Shown: piece after piece, positions 30,483 through 38,825 of the stretch
How positions within the stretch are numbered: position 1 is the first letter of the stretch
Layout of the letters: each line of letters begins with the position of its first letter
DNA from: Providencia manganoxydans
GTDB lineage: Bacteria > Pseudomonadota > Gammaproteobacteria > Enterobacterales > Enterobacteriaceae
NCBI RefSeq assembly: GCF_016618195.1
Contig: NZ_CP067099.1
Location: forward strand, 1,736,001-1,800,000
Direction of reading: 5' to 3'
DNA length: 64,000 nucleotides
Translations under genes and position numbers: made by a program
The notes under the pieces: generated by a model
What the model saw: the letters and a program-made list of their open reading frames with translations, nothing else
Told to the model about the DNA's origin: nothing
Databases searched by the model: none

Positions 30483-30504
30483 TATTTATCTGTATTGATA
30501 AATA
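30483..30504. promoter_or_regulatory. Dyad before ureA
   Basis: TATTTATC-N6-GATAAATA, an 8-bp inverted repeat 28 bp before the ureA ATG. A closely matching dyad lies before ureC. It could be an operator or an mRNA hairpin; no known regulator consensus fits clearly. Confidence 0.4.
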
Positions 30505-30531
30505 CAAACTTTTATCAATCGAGGAGGCGTT

Positions 30532-30834
30532 ATGCAATTAACCCCAAGGGAAATTGAAAAATTGATGGTTTATACACTCGCAGACGTTGCACAAAAACGT
30601 CGTGACCGTGGTGTGAAATTAAACTACCCAGAAGCGGTTGCCATTATTACGGTTACTGCTTTAGAAGGTGCACGTGATGGTAAAACCGTTGAAGATGTGA
30701 TGAAAGAAGCTGCTGCTGTCTTAACGAAAAAAGATGTTATGGATGGTGTGTGGGATTTAATTCCAAACGTACAAGTTGAAGCTATTTTTACTGATGGCAC
30801 ACGTCTGGTTACTGTGCATAATCCGATAAAATAA
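30532..30834 (+). CDS. ureA: Urease gamma subunit
   Basis: Small structural subunit (100 aa) of nickel urease, which hydrolyses urea to ammonia and carbamate. It matches the family throughout ([53 protein letters not shown]). A very strong GAGGAGG site precedes the ATG, suited to high expression. Separate ureA and ureB genes are the enterobacterial arrangement, unlike the fused form of Helicobacter. First gene of ureABCEFGD. Confidence 0.98.
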   Translation: MQLTPREIEKLMVYTLADVAQKRRDRGVKLNYPEAVAIITVTALEGARDGKTVEDVMKEAAAVLTKKDVMDGVWDLIPNVQVEAIFTDGTRLVTVHNPIK

Positions 30835-30854
30835 GCTGATGACGAGGTGAGCAT

Positions 30855-31280
30855 ATGAGCAACGCGAAAACAGATACAAAAGCACCTACACCTTTAGGCG
30901 GGGTTATTTTAGCGGATACCCCAATTGAATTTAATGTAGGCAAACCTGAAACGAAATTAAAAGTGCGAAATACCGGTGACCGTCCGGTACAAATAGGCTC
31001 TCACTTTCATTTTTTTGAAGTTAACCATGCGTTAGAATTTGATCGTGCTGCGGCTTATGGTAAGCGTTTAAATATTGCGTCTACTACTGCAATACGTTTT
31101 GAACCAGGCGATGAAATTGAAGTATCACTTATCCCTTTCGGTGGAAAACAAACTGTTTATGGATTTAATAACCTCGTTGATGGTTGGGCAGGGAATAACG
31201 TCGCAACAACAGAGCGTCCAGCAAAAGCGATTGCATTAAATGAAGCGATTGCTCGCGGTTATAAACATAAAGAACAGTAA
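30855..31280 (+). CDS. ureB: Urease beta subunit
   Basis: Structural subunit of 141 aa. The core starts at PLGGVILADTPIEFNVG and contains the conserved GSHFHFFEVN and RLNIASTTAIRFEPGD blocks. It has an N-terminal extension (MSNAKTDTKAPT) and a C-terminal tail compared with the about 106-aa Klebsiella protein, as in the Yersinia/Morganella type. AGGTGAG precedes the ATG. It follows ureA by 20 bp; ureC follows after 62 bp that contain a dyad. Confidence 0.98.
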   Translation: MSNAKTDTKAPTPLGGVILADTPIEFNVGKPETKLKVRNTGDRPVQIGSHFHFFEVNHALEFDRAAAYGKRLNIASTTAIRFEPGDEIEVSLIPFGGKQTVYGFNNLVDGWAGNNVATTERPAKAIALNEAIARGYKHKEQ

Positions 31281-31287
31281 TTGTGTT

Positions 31288-31308
31288 GTTTATCGATAAT
31301 GATAAATA
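31288..31308. promoter_or_regulatory. Dyad before ureC, same pattern as before ureA
   Basis: GTTTATC-N6-GATAAATA, sharing TTTATC, the 6-nt spacer and GATAAATA with the dyad at 30483-30504. It lies 34 bp before ureC in the ureB-ureC gap. Confidence 0.4.
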
Positions 31309-31342
31309 GCTATGTACCTTATAAACTATAAAGGTAAATAAA

Positions 31343-33061
31343 ATGCCACAAATTTCTAGACAAGAATATAGCGGCCTATTTGGCCCAACAGTCGGCGATA
31401 AAATTCGTTTAGGTGATACAGATCTGTATATTGAAATCGAGAAAGACTTACGCGGATATGGCGAAGAGTCTGTCTATGGTGGAGGTAAATCTTTGCGTGA
31501 TGGTATGGGCGCAAATAACACCTTTACCAGCGATAACGGGGTTCTTGATCTCGTTATTACCAACGTCACTATTGTTGATGCACGTTTAGGTGTGATCAAA
31601 GCCGACGTAGGGATTAAAAACGGTAAAATTGTTGGGGTTGGTAAAAGTGGTAACCCGAATGTTCAGGACAATATCACCCCTGGAATGGTGGTGGGTGTAG
31701 CCACAGATGCTATCTCAGGTGAACACTTAATTTTAACCGCTGCGGGTATCGATACTCACATTCATTTAATTTCACCTCAGCAGGCTTATGCTGCGTTATC
31801 AAACGGTGTAACGACTTTCTTTGGTGGTGGTATTGGGCCAACTGATGGTACCAACGGCACCACAGTAACCGCAGGTCCATGGAACATGCGTGCCATGCTG
31901 CGTGCCATTGAAGGCTTGCCAATCAACGTTGGTATTTTGGGTAAAGGTAACTCATATACCCGTGAACCATTAATTGAGCAATTAGTTGCTGGCGCGGCAG
32001 GCTTAAAAGTACACGAAGACTGGGGCGCAACAGGCAACGCAATTCGTCACGCACTGCGTATCGCTGATGAGTTTGATGTGCAAATTTCTGTGCATACAGA
32101 CAGCCTCAACGAGGGTGGCTATGTAGAAGATACTATCGAAGCGTTCGAAGGCCGTACTATCCACACCTATCACACAGAAGGTGCTGGTGGTGGTCACGCA
32201 CCAGATATTATTAAAGTTGTTAGCCAGCCAAACGTGCTGCCAAGTTCAACTAACCCAACACTTCCTTTTGGTATTAATAGCCAATCAGAATTGTTCGATA
32301 TGATCATGGTTTGCCACAACTTAAACCCAAATATACCATCAGACGTTTCGTTTGCTGAAAGTCGTGTGCGTCCAGAAACTATCGCAGCGGAAAACGTATT
32401 GCATGATATGGGGGCAATCTCGATGTTCTCTAGTGACTCACAGGCGATGGGTCGTGTTGGTGAGAACTGGTTGAGGATCATTCAAACCGCGAATGCAATG
32501 AAAGCTTCACGTGGAAAACTGCCTGAAGATGCACCGGGTAATGATAACTTCCGCGTTTTACGTTATGTTGCAAAAATCACAATTAACCCAGCGATTGCAC
32601 AAGGCGTGAGTCACATCTTAGGTTCAATCGAAGTTGGTAAAATGGCTGACTTGGTGTTGTGGGATCCAAAAATGTTTGGTGCTAAACCAAAACTGGTGAT
32701 TAAAGGTGGCTTGATTAACTGGGCGGCAATGGGCGATCCAAATGCGTCACTGCCAACACCACAACCAGTATTCTATCGTCCAATGTTTGGCGCTATGGGT
32801 AAAACAGTTAATGACACTTGTGTCACATTTGTTTCCCAAGCAGCATTAGATGATGGCGTTAAAGAAAAAGCTGGTTTAGAGCGCCAAGTTGTGGCGGTGA
32901 ACAACTGCCGTGCGATTGGTAAGCGTGATTTAGTTCGTAATGGTGAAACTCCGAATATTGAAGTTGACCCTGAAACTTTTGCTGTAAAAGTGAATGGCGA
33001 ACATGCTACTTGCCAACCGATTAGTGAAGCAGCCATGAACCAACGTTATTTCTTTGGTTAA
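31343..33061 (+). CDS. ureC: Urease alpha (catalytic) subunit
   Basis: The 572-aa amidohydrolase holding the two nickel ions. Metal-binding His139 and His141 are in GIDTHIHLISPQQ; Lys222, which becomes carbamylated to bridge the nickels, is in AAGLKVHEDWGATGNA; the mobile-flap Cys-His is in MVCHNLNP and the catalytic Arg region is ESRVRPETIAAENV. All key residues are present, so the enzyme should be active once matured by UreEFGD. Length is usual for the family (about 567-572 aa). AAAGG lies before the ATG. Confidence 0.99.
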   Translation: MPQISRQEYSGLFGPTVGDKIRLGDTDLYIEIEKDLRGYGEESVYGGGKSLRDGMGANNTFTSDNGVLDLVITNVTIVDARLGVIKADVGIKNGKIVGVGKSGNPNVQDNITPGMVVGVATDAISGEHLILTAAGIDTHIHLISPQQAYAALSNGVTTFFGGGIGPTDGTNGTTVTAGPWNMRAMLRAIEGLPINVGILGKGNSYTREPLIEQLVAGAAGLKVHEDWGATGNAIRHALRIADEFDVQISVHTDSLNEGGYVEDTIEAFEGRTIHTYHTEGAGGGHAPDIIKVVSQPNVLPSSTNPTLPFGINSQSELFDMIMVCHNLNPNIPSDVSFAESRVRPETIAAENVLHDMGAISMFSSDSQAMGRVGENWLRIIQTANAMKASRGKLPEDAPGNDNFRVLRYVAKITINPAIAQGVSHILGSIEVGKMADLVLWDPKMFGAKPKLVIKGGLINWAAMGDPNASLPTPQPVFYRPMFGAMGKTVNDTCVTFVSQAALDDGVKEKAGLERQVVAVNNCRAIGKRDLVRNGETPNIEVDPETFAVKVNGEHATCQPISEAAMNQRYFFG

Positions 33062-33096
33062 TACTGTGACACAACCAGTAATTTGATTGTTTTATT

Positions 33097-33122
33097 TTCT
33101 GCCTGCCTTCAAGCAGGCAGAA
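33097..33122 (+). other. Strong hairpin between ureC and ureE
   Basis: Perfect 10-bp stem TTCTGCCTGC / GCAGGCAGAA with a 6-nt loop, ending 20 bp before the ureE start. No T-run follows, so it is more likely a processing or mRNA-stabilising hairpin than a full terminator. It divides the structural genes from the accessory genes. Confidence 0.6.
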
Positions 33123-33142
33123 TTAACATAATAGGTAATGCG

Positions 33143-33814
33143 ATGATCATCATTGAACAAATTCTTGGAAATGTGAAAAAAGATCCAGCTTGGCAAGAAA
33201 AAAGTCAAAAAGCACAGCTGGATGTTTTGATACTTGACCAGCGTGAAGCACAGAAGAGTCGTTGTCGTAAACATACAGAAAAGGGTCTCGATCTCGGTAT
33301 TGCATTAGATCGTAATGTCCTACTTTCTGATGGCGATGTTATTTTATTTGATGAAGCCGCCAATACGATGGTTATTGTGCAGATTTCTTTGCGTGACGTG
33401 ATGGTAGTTAATTTACAGCGCTTGCAAAGTTTGGATGCTGAAGAACAAATTCGAGTTAGTTTTGAATTGGGACATGCATTAGGAAACCAGCACTGGAAAG
33501 CGGTTTTAAAAGAGAATCAAGTTTATGTGCCATTAACGGTGAGTGAAAAAGTCATGGAATCGGTTATGCGTACCCATGGTTTTTCTCAAGATACTTTTGC
33601 TTTCGTAAAAGGTGAGTCTATTTTACCAAAACTGACACATTCAGAAGCGCGTTTATTATTTGGTGGTGCGGAAGATACCGATACGCATGTCCATGTGGCA
33701 ATTGGTCAAATTCACCAACATGCACATAGCCACTCTCATGACCATGATCACGACCATCACCACGATCACGATCATGACCATCACCATGGGCATAGCCATA
33801 CACATAAGCATTAA
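33143..33814 (+). CDS. ureE: Urease accessory protein UreE (nickel chaperone)
   Basis: Carries nickel to the UreG/UreF/UreD complex. The 223-aa protein has the UreE N-terminal peptide-binding-like domain, the central metal-binding domain ([23 protein letters not shown]), and a C-terminal tail from about residue 190 that is almost all His and Asp with Ser (roughly 19 His in 33 residues), a nickel store. The ATG at MIIIEQILG is chosen over an in-frame TTG 20 codons upstream that would run through the hairpin. The stop overlaps an ATG of the next frame (TAATG). Confidence 0.97.
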   Translation: MIIIEQILGNVKKDPAWQEKSQKAQLDVLILDQREAQKSRCRKHTEKGLDLGIALDRNVLLSDGDVILFDEAANTMVIVQISLRDVMVVNLQRLQSLDAEEQIRVSFELGHALGNQHWKAVLKENQVYVPLTVSEKVMESVMRTHGFSQDTFAFVKGESILPKLTHSEARLLFGGAEDTDTHVHVAIGQIHQHAHSHSHDHDHDHHHDHDHDHHHGHSHTHKH

Positions 33815-33840
33815 TGGTCATTGCAGTTAAGGATTGTGGT

Positions 33841-34527
33841 ATGAAGGCATCTGATTTAATTAGGATCATGCAGTTTGGTGACTCGGCGCTACCTATAGGT
33901 GCATTTACCTTTTCAAATGGCGTAGAGTCGGCAATACAAAAAGGCGTTGTGCACGATAAAGAAACGCTAAAGTCATTTGTCCGTACATCACTCAATGTTG
34001 CGGCAAGCTCTGATGGTATTGCGGTAGTTGCTGCCCATCGAGCCGTTATCGCACAAGATAATGAAGCATTAATTAATATCGATTGGGCTGTGCACAATCG
34101 TAAATTAAATGAAGAAGCGAGAATAATGACGACCCGTATGGGAAAGAAACTCGCTGAGATCTCAGTACATATATTTGAAAACCAGCAAGTTGCTTGGTGG
34201 CTAGAACAAATTAAAAATGGCACAGCAGCAGGAACCCAGCCAGTGACACAAGCCATTGTAATGGCAGTTCAAGGAATAACAGAAAGAGATGTGGTGGTCA
34301 TGCATCAATATGGTATTGCCATGACGATTTTGAGTGCAGCAATGCGCTTGATGCGTGTTACGCATTATGAAACACAACATATTCTGTTTGAATTGAATGA
34401 AGATATCGACATCTTTTGTGACATTGCATCATGTGGCGATATTCAACAAATGGCCTCGTATGTGCCAGTGATTGATGTGCTGGCAGCAGTGCATACAAAA
34501 TCGTTTGTTCGTTTGTTTATGAACTGA
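33841..34527 (+). CDS. ureF: Urease accessory protein UreF
   Basis: Part of the UreDFG complex that inserts nickel into apo-urease; UreF acts as the GTPase regulator of UreG. The 228-aa product shows the family block [22 protein letters not shown] near the N-terminus and [20 protein letters not shown] in the middle. The start at [10 protein letters not shown] aligns with Yersinia UreF and has AAGGA 8 nt upstream. An ATG nine codons earlier, overlapping the ureE stop, would add an extension not seen in the family. Confidence 0.95.
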   Translation: MKASDLIRIMQFGDSALPIGAFTFSNGVESAIQKGVVHDKETLKSFVRTSLNVAASSDGIAVVAAHRAVIAQDNEALINIDWAVHNRKLNEEARIMTTRMGKKLAEISVHIFENQQVAWWLEQIKNGTAAGTQPVTQAIVMAVQGITERDVVVMHQYGIAMTILSAAMRLMRVTHYETQHILFELNEDIDIFCDIASCGDIQQMASYVPVIDVLAAVHTKSFVRLFMN

Positions 34528-34554
34528 TGATTAACTAAAAAATTTTGAGGAACA

Positions 34555-35190
34555 ATGATGAAAAAAATGACTCGGATTGGTATCGGTGGACCAGTGGGTT
34601 CAGGCAAAACAGCAATTATTGAAGTAATTACTCCGATCCTCATTGAGCGTGGCGTTAAACCGTTAATTATCACTAATGACATTGTGACCACTGAAGATGC
34701 GAAACAAGTTAAACGTACTTTAAAAGGTATTTTAGACGAAGAGAAAATTTTGGGTGTGGAAACAGGTGCATGTCCGCATACTGCTGTTCGTGAAGACCCA
34801 AGTATGAACATTGCTGCGGTAGAAGATATGGAAGAGCGTTTTCCTGATAGCGATGTGATCATGATTGAAAGTGGTGGTGACAACCTAACATTAACGTTTA
34901 GTCCCGCATTGGCTGACTTTTACATCTATGTTATCGATGTGGCTGAAGGCGAAAAAATTCCACGTAAAAATGGTCCAGGTTTAGTACAGGCTGATATTTT
35001 AGTCATTAACAAAATTGACCTTGCCCCTTATGTTGGCGCGAGCCTTGAAGTGATGGAGCACGACACGAAAGTGGTTCGCGGTAATCGTCCATATGTGATG
35101 ACTAACTGTAAAACCGGCGAAGGTGTTGTTGAACTGGTTGATATGATTATGGATAAATTCCTGTTTACCCATCAATCATCAAGGGGCTAA
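34555..35190 (+). CDS. ureG: Urease accessory protein UreG (GTPase)
   Basis: SIMIBI-class GTPase of about 210 aa that drives nickel delivery to urease. P-loop GGPVGSGKT is at residues 11-19, the metal-binding CPH motif is in GACPHTAVREDPSMN, and the guanine-specificity NKID is in LVINKIDLAPYVGA. Two tandem ATG codons follow GAGG; the second has the better spacing, so the protein may be one residue shorter. ureD starts 2 bp after the stop. Confidence 0.98.
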   Translation: MMKKMTRIGIGGPVGSGKTAIIEVITPILIERGVKPLIITNDIVTTEDAKQVKRTLKGILDEEKILGVETGACPHTAVREDPSMNIAAVEDMEERFPDSDVIMIESGGDNLTLTFSPALADFYIYVIDVAEGEKIPRKNGPGLVQADILVINKIDLAPYVGASLEVMEHDTKVVRGNRPYVMTNCKTGEGVVELVDMIMDKFLFTHQSSRG

Positions 35191-35192
35191 GT

Positions 35193-36158
35193 ATGACTCA
35201 ATTCAGGGCAGATATCGCAAATACACCATCACGTGTTCAAGCACATACACTCGGTAACAATGCACCTGAACTCGCCATCTATCAAGATGAGCCTAAACAA
35301 ATGCAAAGCGGTGCGGTAGGTAAAAGTGGTTATCTCAAGCTAAGATTTGCGCAAGGCGAATATCGCAGCGAGCTAGTAGAGATGGAACGTCGTGTTCCAT
35401 CTCTGGTGCAAAAAGCACTCTATTGGGATGAAATGATGCCACAGTTACCTTGTGTCACCATGATTTCTACTTCAGGTTGTCTTTTGCAGGGTGATCGTCA
35501 AGCGTTGGATATCATTGTTGAAAAGGGTGCGTGTGCTCATGTAACCACACAATCTGCAACGAAAGTGCATATGATGGAAGCAAACTATGCAACACAATTC
35601 CAAAATATTATCGTTGAAGAAGATGGTTATTTAGAGTATTTACCTGATCCAATTATTCCTCATCGCAATTCACGCTTTATTACTGATACTCGGATTAACA
35701 TTCATCCGAGTGCGACAATGATATATTCTGAAATATTGATGTCGGGACGTAAGTATCATCACCAAGATGAGCAGTTTGGTTTTGATATTTTCTCTTCGCA
35801 TATCAGAGCAGAATCTTCATCGAATAAAGAATTGTTTGTTGAGAAATATATTCTAGAGCCTAAAAAAGAACAATTAATGACCACTGCGGTGATGGATAAA
35901 TTTGATACGTTTGGCAATGTTATTTTGCTAACACCTAAAATTCACCATAGTCGTATTTTAGAGCGTCTAGAAGCTATTTATGATACAGAGAACAATATTG
36001 CATTTGGGGCAACTCAATTACCTAATGATTGCGGTTTAATTTTTAAAGCATTGGGTGTTGATAGTCCAAAAGTGAAAGAGGCTGTTAGATATTTTTGGCA
36101 AATCGCACGTGAAGAAATACTAGGAATAACATTACAGAAGCCTTTTTTATGGCGTTAA
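35193..36158 (+). CDS. ureD: Urease accessory protein UreD
   Basis: Scaffold protein (321 aa) that binds apo-urease with UreF and UreG during nickel insertion. Family blocks: SGYLKLRFAQ, STSGCLLQGDRQ, HVTTQSATKVHMM and LEYLPDPIIPHRNSRF. Its place as the last gene (ureABCEFGD) is that of Yersinia and Morganella, whereas in Klebsiella and Proteus ureD is first. An ERIC-like repeat begins 4 bp after the stop and may serve as the transcript end. Confidence 0.96.
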   Translation: MTQFRADIANTPSRVQAHTLGNNAPELAIYQDEPKQMQSGAVGKSGYLKLRFAQGEYRSELVEMERRVPSLVQKALYWDEMMPQLPCVTMISTSGCLLQGDRQALDIIVEKGACAHVTTQSATKVHMMEANYATQFQNIIVEEDGYLEYLPDPIIPHRNSRFITDTRINIHPSATMIYSEILMSGRKYHHQDEQFGFDIFSSHIRAESSSNKELFVEKYILEPKKEQLMTTAVMDKFDTFGNVILLTPKIHHSRILERLEAIYDTENNIAFGATQLPNDCGLIFKALGVDSPKVKEAVRYFWQIAREEILGITLQKPFLWR

Positions 36159-36162
36159 AAAG

Positions 36163-36288
36163 TATACTCGCCATACTTTGTATTATTAAAGTATGGCGAC
36201 TGCGTTCTTTTACGTTAGTCATATAGTTTTTATGCTGCTGCGATCAGTTTGTTGTCGCTTGGCTGCACCTAAAATTATTTAGAGTATA
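36163..36288. repeat. ERIC/IRU-like element 6
   Basis: About 126 bp, from TATACTCGCCATACTTTG to AAAATTATTTAGAGTATA, right flank of the urease operon. Near-complementary ends give a long imperfect palindrome. Confidence 0.8.
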
Positions 36289-36337
36289 TAAACTTATTTA
36301 GCTTATTAAGTTACAAAGATATTCGTCAAATAATGAC

Positions 36338-36367
36338 AGGTAGGATCGTTGATTAACGATCCTACCT
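36338..36367 (+). other. Perfect 13-bp hairpin in the leader of the urea channel gene
   Basis: AGGTAGGATCGTT / AACGATCCTACCT with a GATT tetraloop, ending 33 bp before the yut start. No T-run follows. It may be a leftover terminator, a protective 5' hairpin or a control structure. Confidence 0.5.
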
Positions 36368-36400
36368 ATACCTATGCCAAGGAATAGAAGGGACATTACG

Positions 36401-37396
36401 ATGAACACTTCAACAATAAATAAAAATGCTTGGGATCAGCTTGCTGATAAAAATATTACAGTACAGTTTATTGATGTCACACTTCGTGGCTGTGCTCAAG
36501 TGATGTTTCAAAATAATCCATTAACCGGATTGCTATTTTTTATTGCAATCTTTATCGGAGCATTTTTAGAAAGCATGCCTGCTGTAGCCTTTGGCTGCCT
36601 ATTAGGCACAGTCGTATCCACATTGACTGCGTATATCAGTAAGTTGGATACAAGCTCATTGCGTTCGGGGTTGTATGGTTATAATGGCTGTTTAGTTGGT
36701 GTAGCTTTACCTACTTTTTTAGAAAATACGCCTTTTGTTTGGTTATCGATTATTTTAGGTAGTATTGTTTCGGTGATCGCGACCATATCCTTAATGGATT
36801 TCTTAAAAAATTGGAAAGTTGCTGCATTAACCGCTCCTTTTGTATTAGTTTCTTGGACCATCTTATTAGCCAGTTACAGTTTTTTAGGTATAAAAGGTGT
36901 TGCTTTACCAGCACCGGCGCTTCCGCAACAATTTATTGAGCCAATTGGCAGTATTCCACACAGTGATATTGTTGCTGATGTCTTCCGTGGTGTTTCTGAA
37001 GTCTTTTTACTAAGTAGTGTGATTGTTGGTATTATTTTTGTGGTTGGACTTGCTGTTAGCTCAATATGGGCCGCAGTGTTTGCTATTGTTGGTTCGCTAT
37101 TAGCATTTATTATTGCCACGTTATTGAAAGGCGATTTTGTTAGCATCCATACTGGTTTATATTCATTTAGCGCCGTTTTAACTGCAATTGCTTTAGGTTC
37201 AACATTTAATAAGCCGAGTTATCGAGTGGTAGTCTATGCTATCATCGGAGTTATCTTTACTGTTTTTGTTCAAGGTGCATTAGATATTATTCTGGAGCCG
37301 TTTGGTATACCTACATTAACCATGCCATTTGTTTTAGCATCATGGTTATTCTTAGTACCGAACCAAGATATTATGCCTGAACATAGGCAATCATAA
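36401..37396 (+). CDS. yut: Urea channel/transporter, UT family
   Basis: A 331-aa inner-membrane protein of the urea transporter family, with two homologous halves and about ten helices. The family signature around LRSGLYGYNGCLVGVALPTF lies in the first half and SIHTGLYSFSAVLTAIALGS mirrors it in the second half. It brings urea down its gradient to the cytoplasmic urease; Yersinia Yut has the same place after ureD. The ATG at MNTSTI follows GAAGGGA by 7 nt; an ATG nine codons upstream is rejected for lack of a ribosome site. Confidence 0.93.
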   Translation: MNTSTINKNAWDQLADKNITVQFIDVTLRGCAQVMFQNNPLTGLLFFIAIFIGAFLESMPAVAFGCLLGTVVSTLTAYISKLDTSSLRSGLYGYNGCLVGVALPTFLENTPFVWLSIILGSIVSVIATISLMDFLKNWKVAALTAPFVLVSWTILLASYSFLGIKGVALPAPALPQQFIEPIGSIPHSDIVADVFRGVSEVFLLSSVIVGIIFVVGLAVSSIWAAVFAIVGSLLAFIIATLLKGDFVSIHTGLYSFSAVLTAIALGSTFNKPSYRVVVYAIIGVIFTVFVQGALDIILEPFGIPTLTMPFVLASWLFLVPNQDIMPEHRQS

Positions 37397-37397
37397 T

Positions 37398-37522
37398 TAT
37401 ACTCGTTATCTTTCGAGTTGCAGAGGAGGGCGATGCTTTGCTGGTCGGGTTACCTAATTTATTTAAGCTTCTCGACTATCTTTGCTGGTCCTCTACCTGC
37501 AACGCGGACTATTGACAGTATA
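37398..37522. repeat. ERIC/IRU-like element 7
   Basis: About 125 bp starting 1 bp after the yut stop, from TATACTCGTTATCTTTCGAG to CGCGGACTATTGACAGTATA. Its inner part contains the inverted pair GTTGCAGAGGAGGG / CCTCTACCTGCAAC, so the transcript could fold. Confidence 0.72.
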
Positions 37523-37547
37523 AAATATAATTTTAGGTCATATCGAT

Positions 37548-38723
37548 ATGAAAAAGAATGCGATTTATAAATACATTCAAAATATGACGATGATAAGGAC
37601 AACATTAGCATTGTTGATCTTGCTGGATGGGCTATTGATAATACTGCCTATCTTAGCGTCATATAATATTAATTTGTCCCCACAACACCATAATTTTGTT
37701 GATTGGTTGCAGTCATTAGGTTTCATTAAATTACTGGATATCCCTCGGTTTGCTATCGGGGTCGTTTTGATTATTTTGGCATTACCTATTTATTTAGGTA
37801 TCAGAATTGGATGGGTATTTAGTTGTTTTATGCTGTTTGTTCTCGTTCTGATTAACTTGCTCTTAGCAAGAGAGAATGTATTAACGGGAACGCTCTCACT
37901 ACTGATATTAATTGCATTGATTGCAAATTGGAAAATATTTCACCGCCATAGCTTATCAGGTGCGGGCTTTGTTGCGTTTGTCAGTTTGATTGCTTTACTG
38001 GGATATTCAGTATTTGGATCATTGTATCTTGGTGATCAGTTCCAACCTCATATAACCGATATCTCTTCTGCGTTTTATTTTGCGCTGGTGTGTATGACAA
38101 CCGTAGGATTCGGGGATATTGTTCCTATTAGTGTAGAAGCAAGATTATTTACCATTTCTATTGTGATATTGGGTATCACAATTTTTACCACTTCTATTGT
38201 TTATTTTTTAGGAGTGTTTGCAAAGAGCACACAAGAAATTGTCAAAAAGAGATTATTCCGTATGAAAGATCATTATGTAATTGTCGGTGCTAGCCCTTTA
38301 GCGTTAAACACCTATCATGGATTAAAAAAGCGTGATTTAGATGTGATGGTGCTGTGTAAAGAAGAACACAAAAACAATTATCCAGATAATGCTCCAGTGA
38401 TCACGACATCACAAATCAATAAGAAAAGCTTAAACCAAGTGAATTTAGCAGATGCTAAGGCATTATTTATACTTGGAGATTTAGATGCCGAAAACACGAT
38501 TGCGATGCTGGCGGCTAAAGAGATTGTCGGCGCGAATATCAAAAGTGTTATGGTCGTCAACGATGATAATAACTACGAAAACTTGAAATTACTGCATGCT
38601 GATCTGTTGATCTCTTTATCATCGTTAGGTAGTGAAGTATTAATTAAAATGATTTTTGGTGAGAGTATCAATAGCCAAATAATTGAAAACATTATTTTCT
38701 CGAACAATATCCTAGATTCTTAG
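37548..38723 (+). CDS. Kch-like potassium channel with RCK/TrkA-N domain
   Basis: A 391-aa protein. The N-terminal part has about six hydrophobic helices, then the selectivity filter CMTTVGFGDI (residues near 185-191), a final membrane helix, and a cytoplasmic Rossmann-type RCK domain (DHYVIVGASPLALNTYHGL onward). Architecture and length resemble E. coli Kch (417 aa); the filter is GFG rather than GYG, which still conducts K+ in several channels. Lying within the urease island suggests a role in membrane potential or ion balance during ureolysis, which is only inference. A strong terminator follows. Confidence 0.85.
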   Translation: MKKNAIYKYIQNMTMIRTTLALLILLDGLLIILPILASYNINLSPQHHNFVDWLQSLGFIKLLDIPRFAIGVVLIILALPIYLGIRIGWVFSCFMLFVLVLINLLLARENVLTGTLSLLILIALIANWKIFHRHSLSGAGFVAFVSLIALLGYSVFGSLYLGDQFQPHITDISSAFYFALVCMTTVGFGDIVPISVEARLFTISIVILGITIFTTSIVYFLGVFAKSTQEIVKKRLFRMKDHYVIVGASPLALNTYHGLKKRDLDVMVLCKEEHKNNYPDNAPVITTSQINKKSLNQVNLADAKALFILGDLDAENTIAMLAAKEIVGANIKSVMVVNDDNNYENLKLLHADLLISLSSLGSEVLIKMIFGESINSQIIENIIFSNNILDS

Positions 38724-38745
38724 AAGATGCGTAGAGATCTGAATA

Positions 38746-38784
38746 TGAGCTGTGGAATGACCACAGCTCATTATTTTATTTTGC
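38746..38784 (+). terminator. Terminator of the potassium channel gene
   Basis: Ten-bp stem TGAGCTGTGG / CCACAGCTCA with a 5-nt loop, followed by a T-rich stretch (TTATTTTATTTT). Confidence 0.85.
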
Positions 38785-38825
38785 TTCAAGTGAAATAATA
38801 CAAGAATAAAAATGGCGAGCTAAAT

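Larger units (their letters stand above)
30150..30531. other. Gap between yntD and ureA
   Basis: A 382-bp gap holding ERIC-like element 5 and the urease promoter region, with a dyad at 30483-30504. No gene for the activator UreR is present here or elsewhere in the window, so urea-induced control of the Proteus type is unlikely. Confidence 0.6.

Noticed and set aside
30150..30531. ureR-type activator or its divergent promoter
   Set aside because: No AraC-family gene within the urease island; the only AraC-family gene lies 21 kb away next to an exporter.
33713..33811. Possible simple-sequence or CRISPR-like repeat (CAT/GAC units)
   Set aside because: It encodes the His/Asp tail of UreE in frame; units are codons and not spaced repeats.
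33618..34256. Long open frame on the minus strand across ureE and ureF
   Set aside because: It is a mirror of the His/Asp repeat codons of ureE and of ureF. The protein has no family features and the plus-strand genes are certain.
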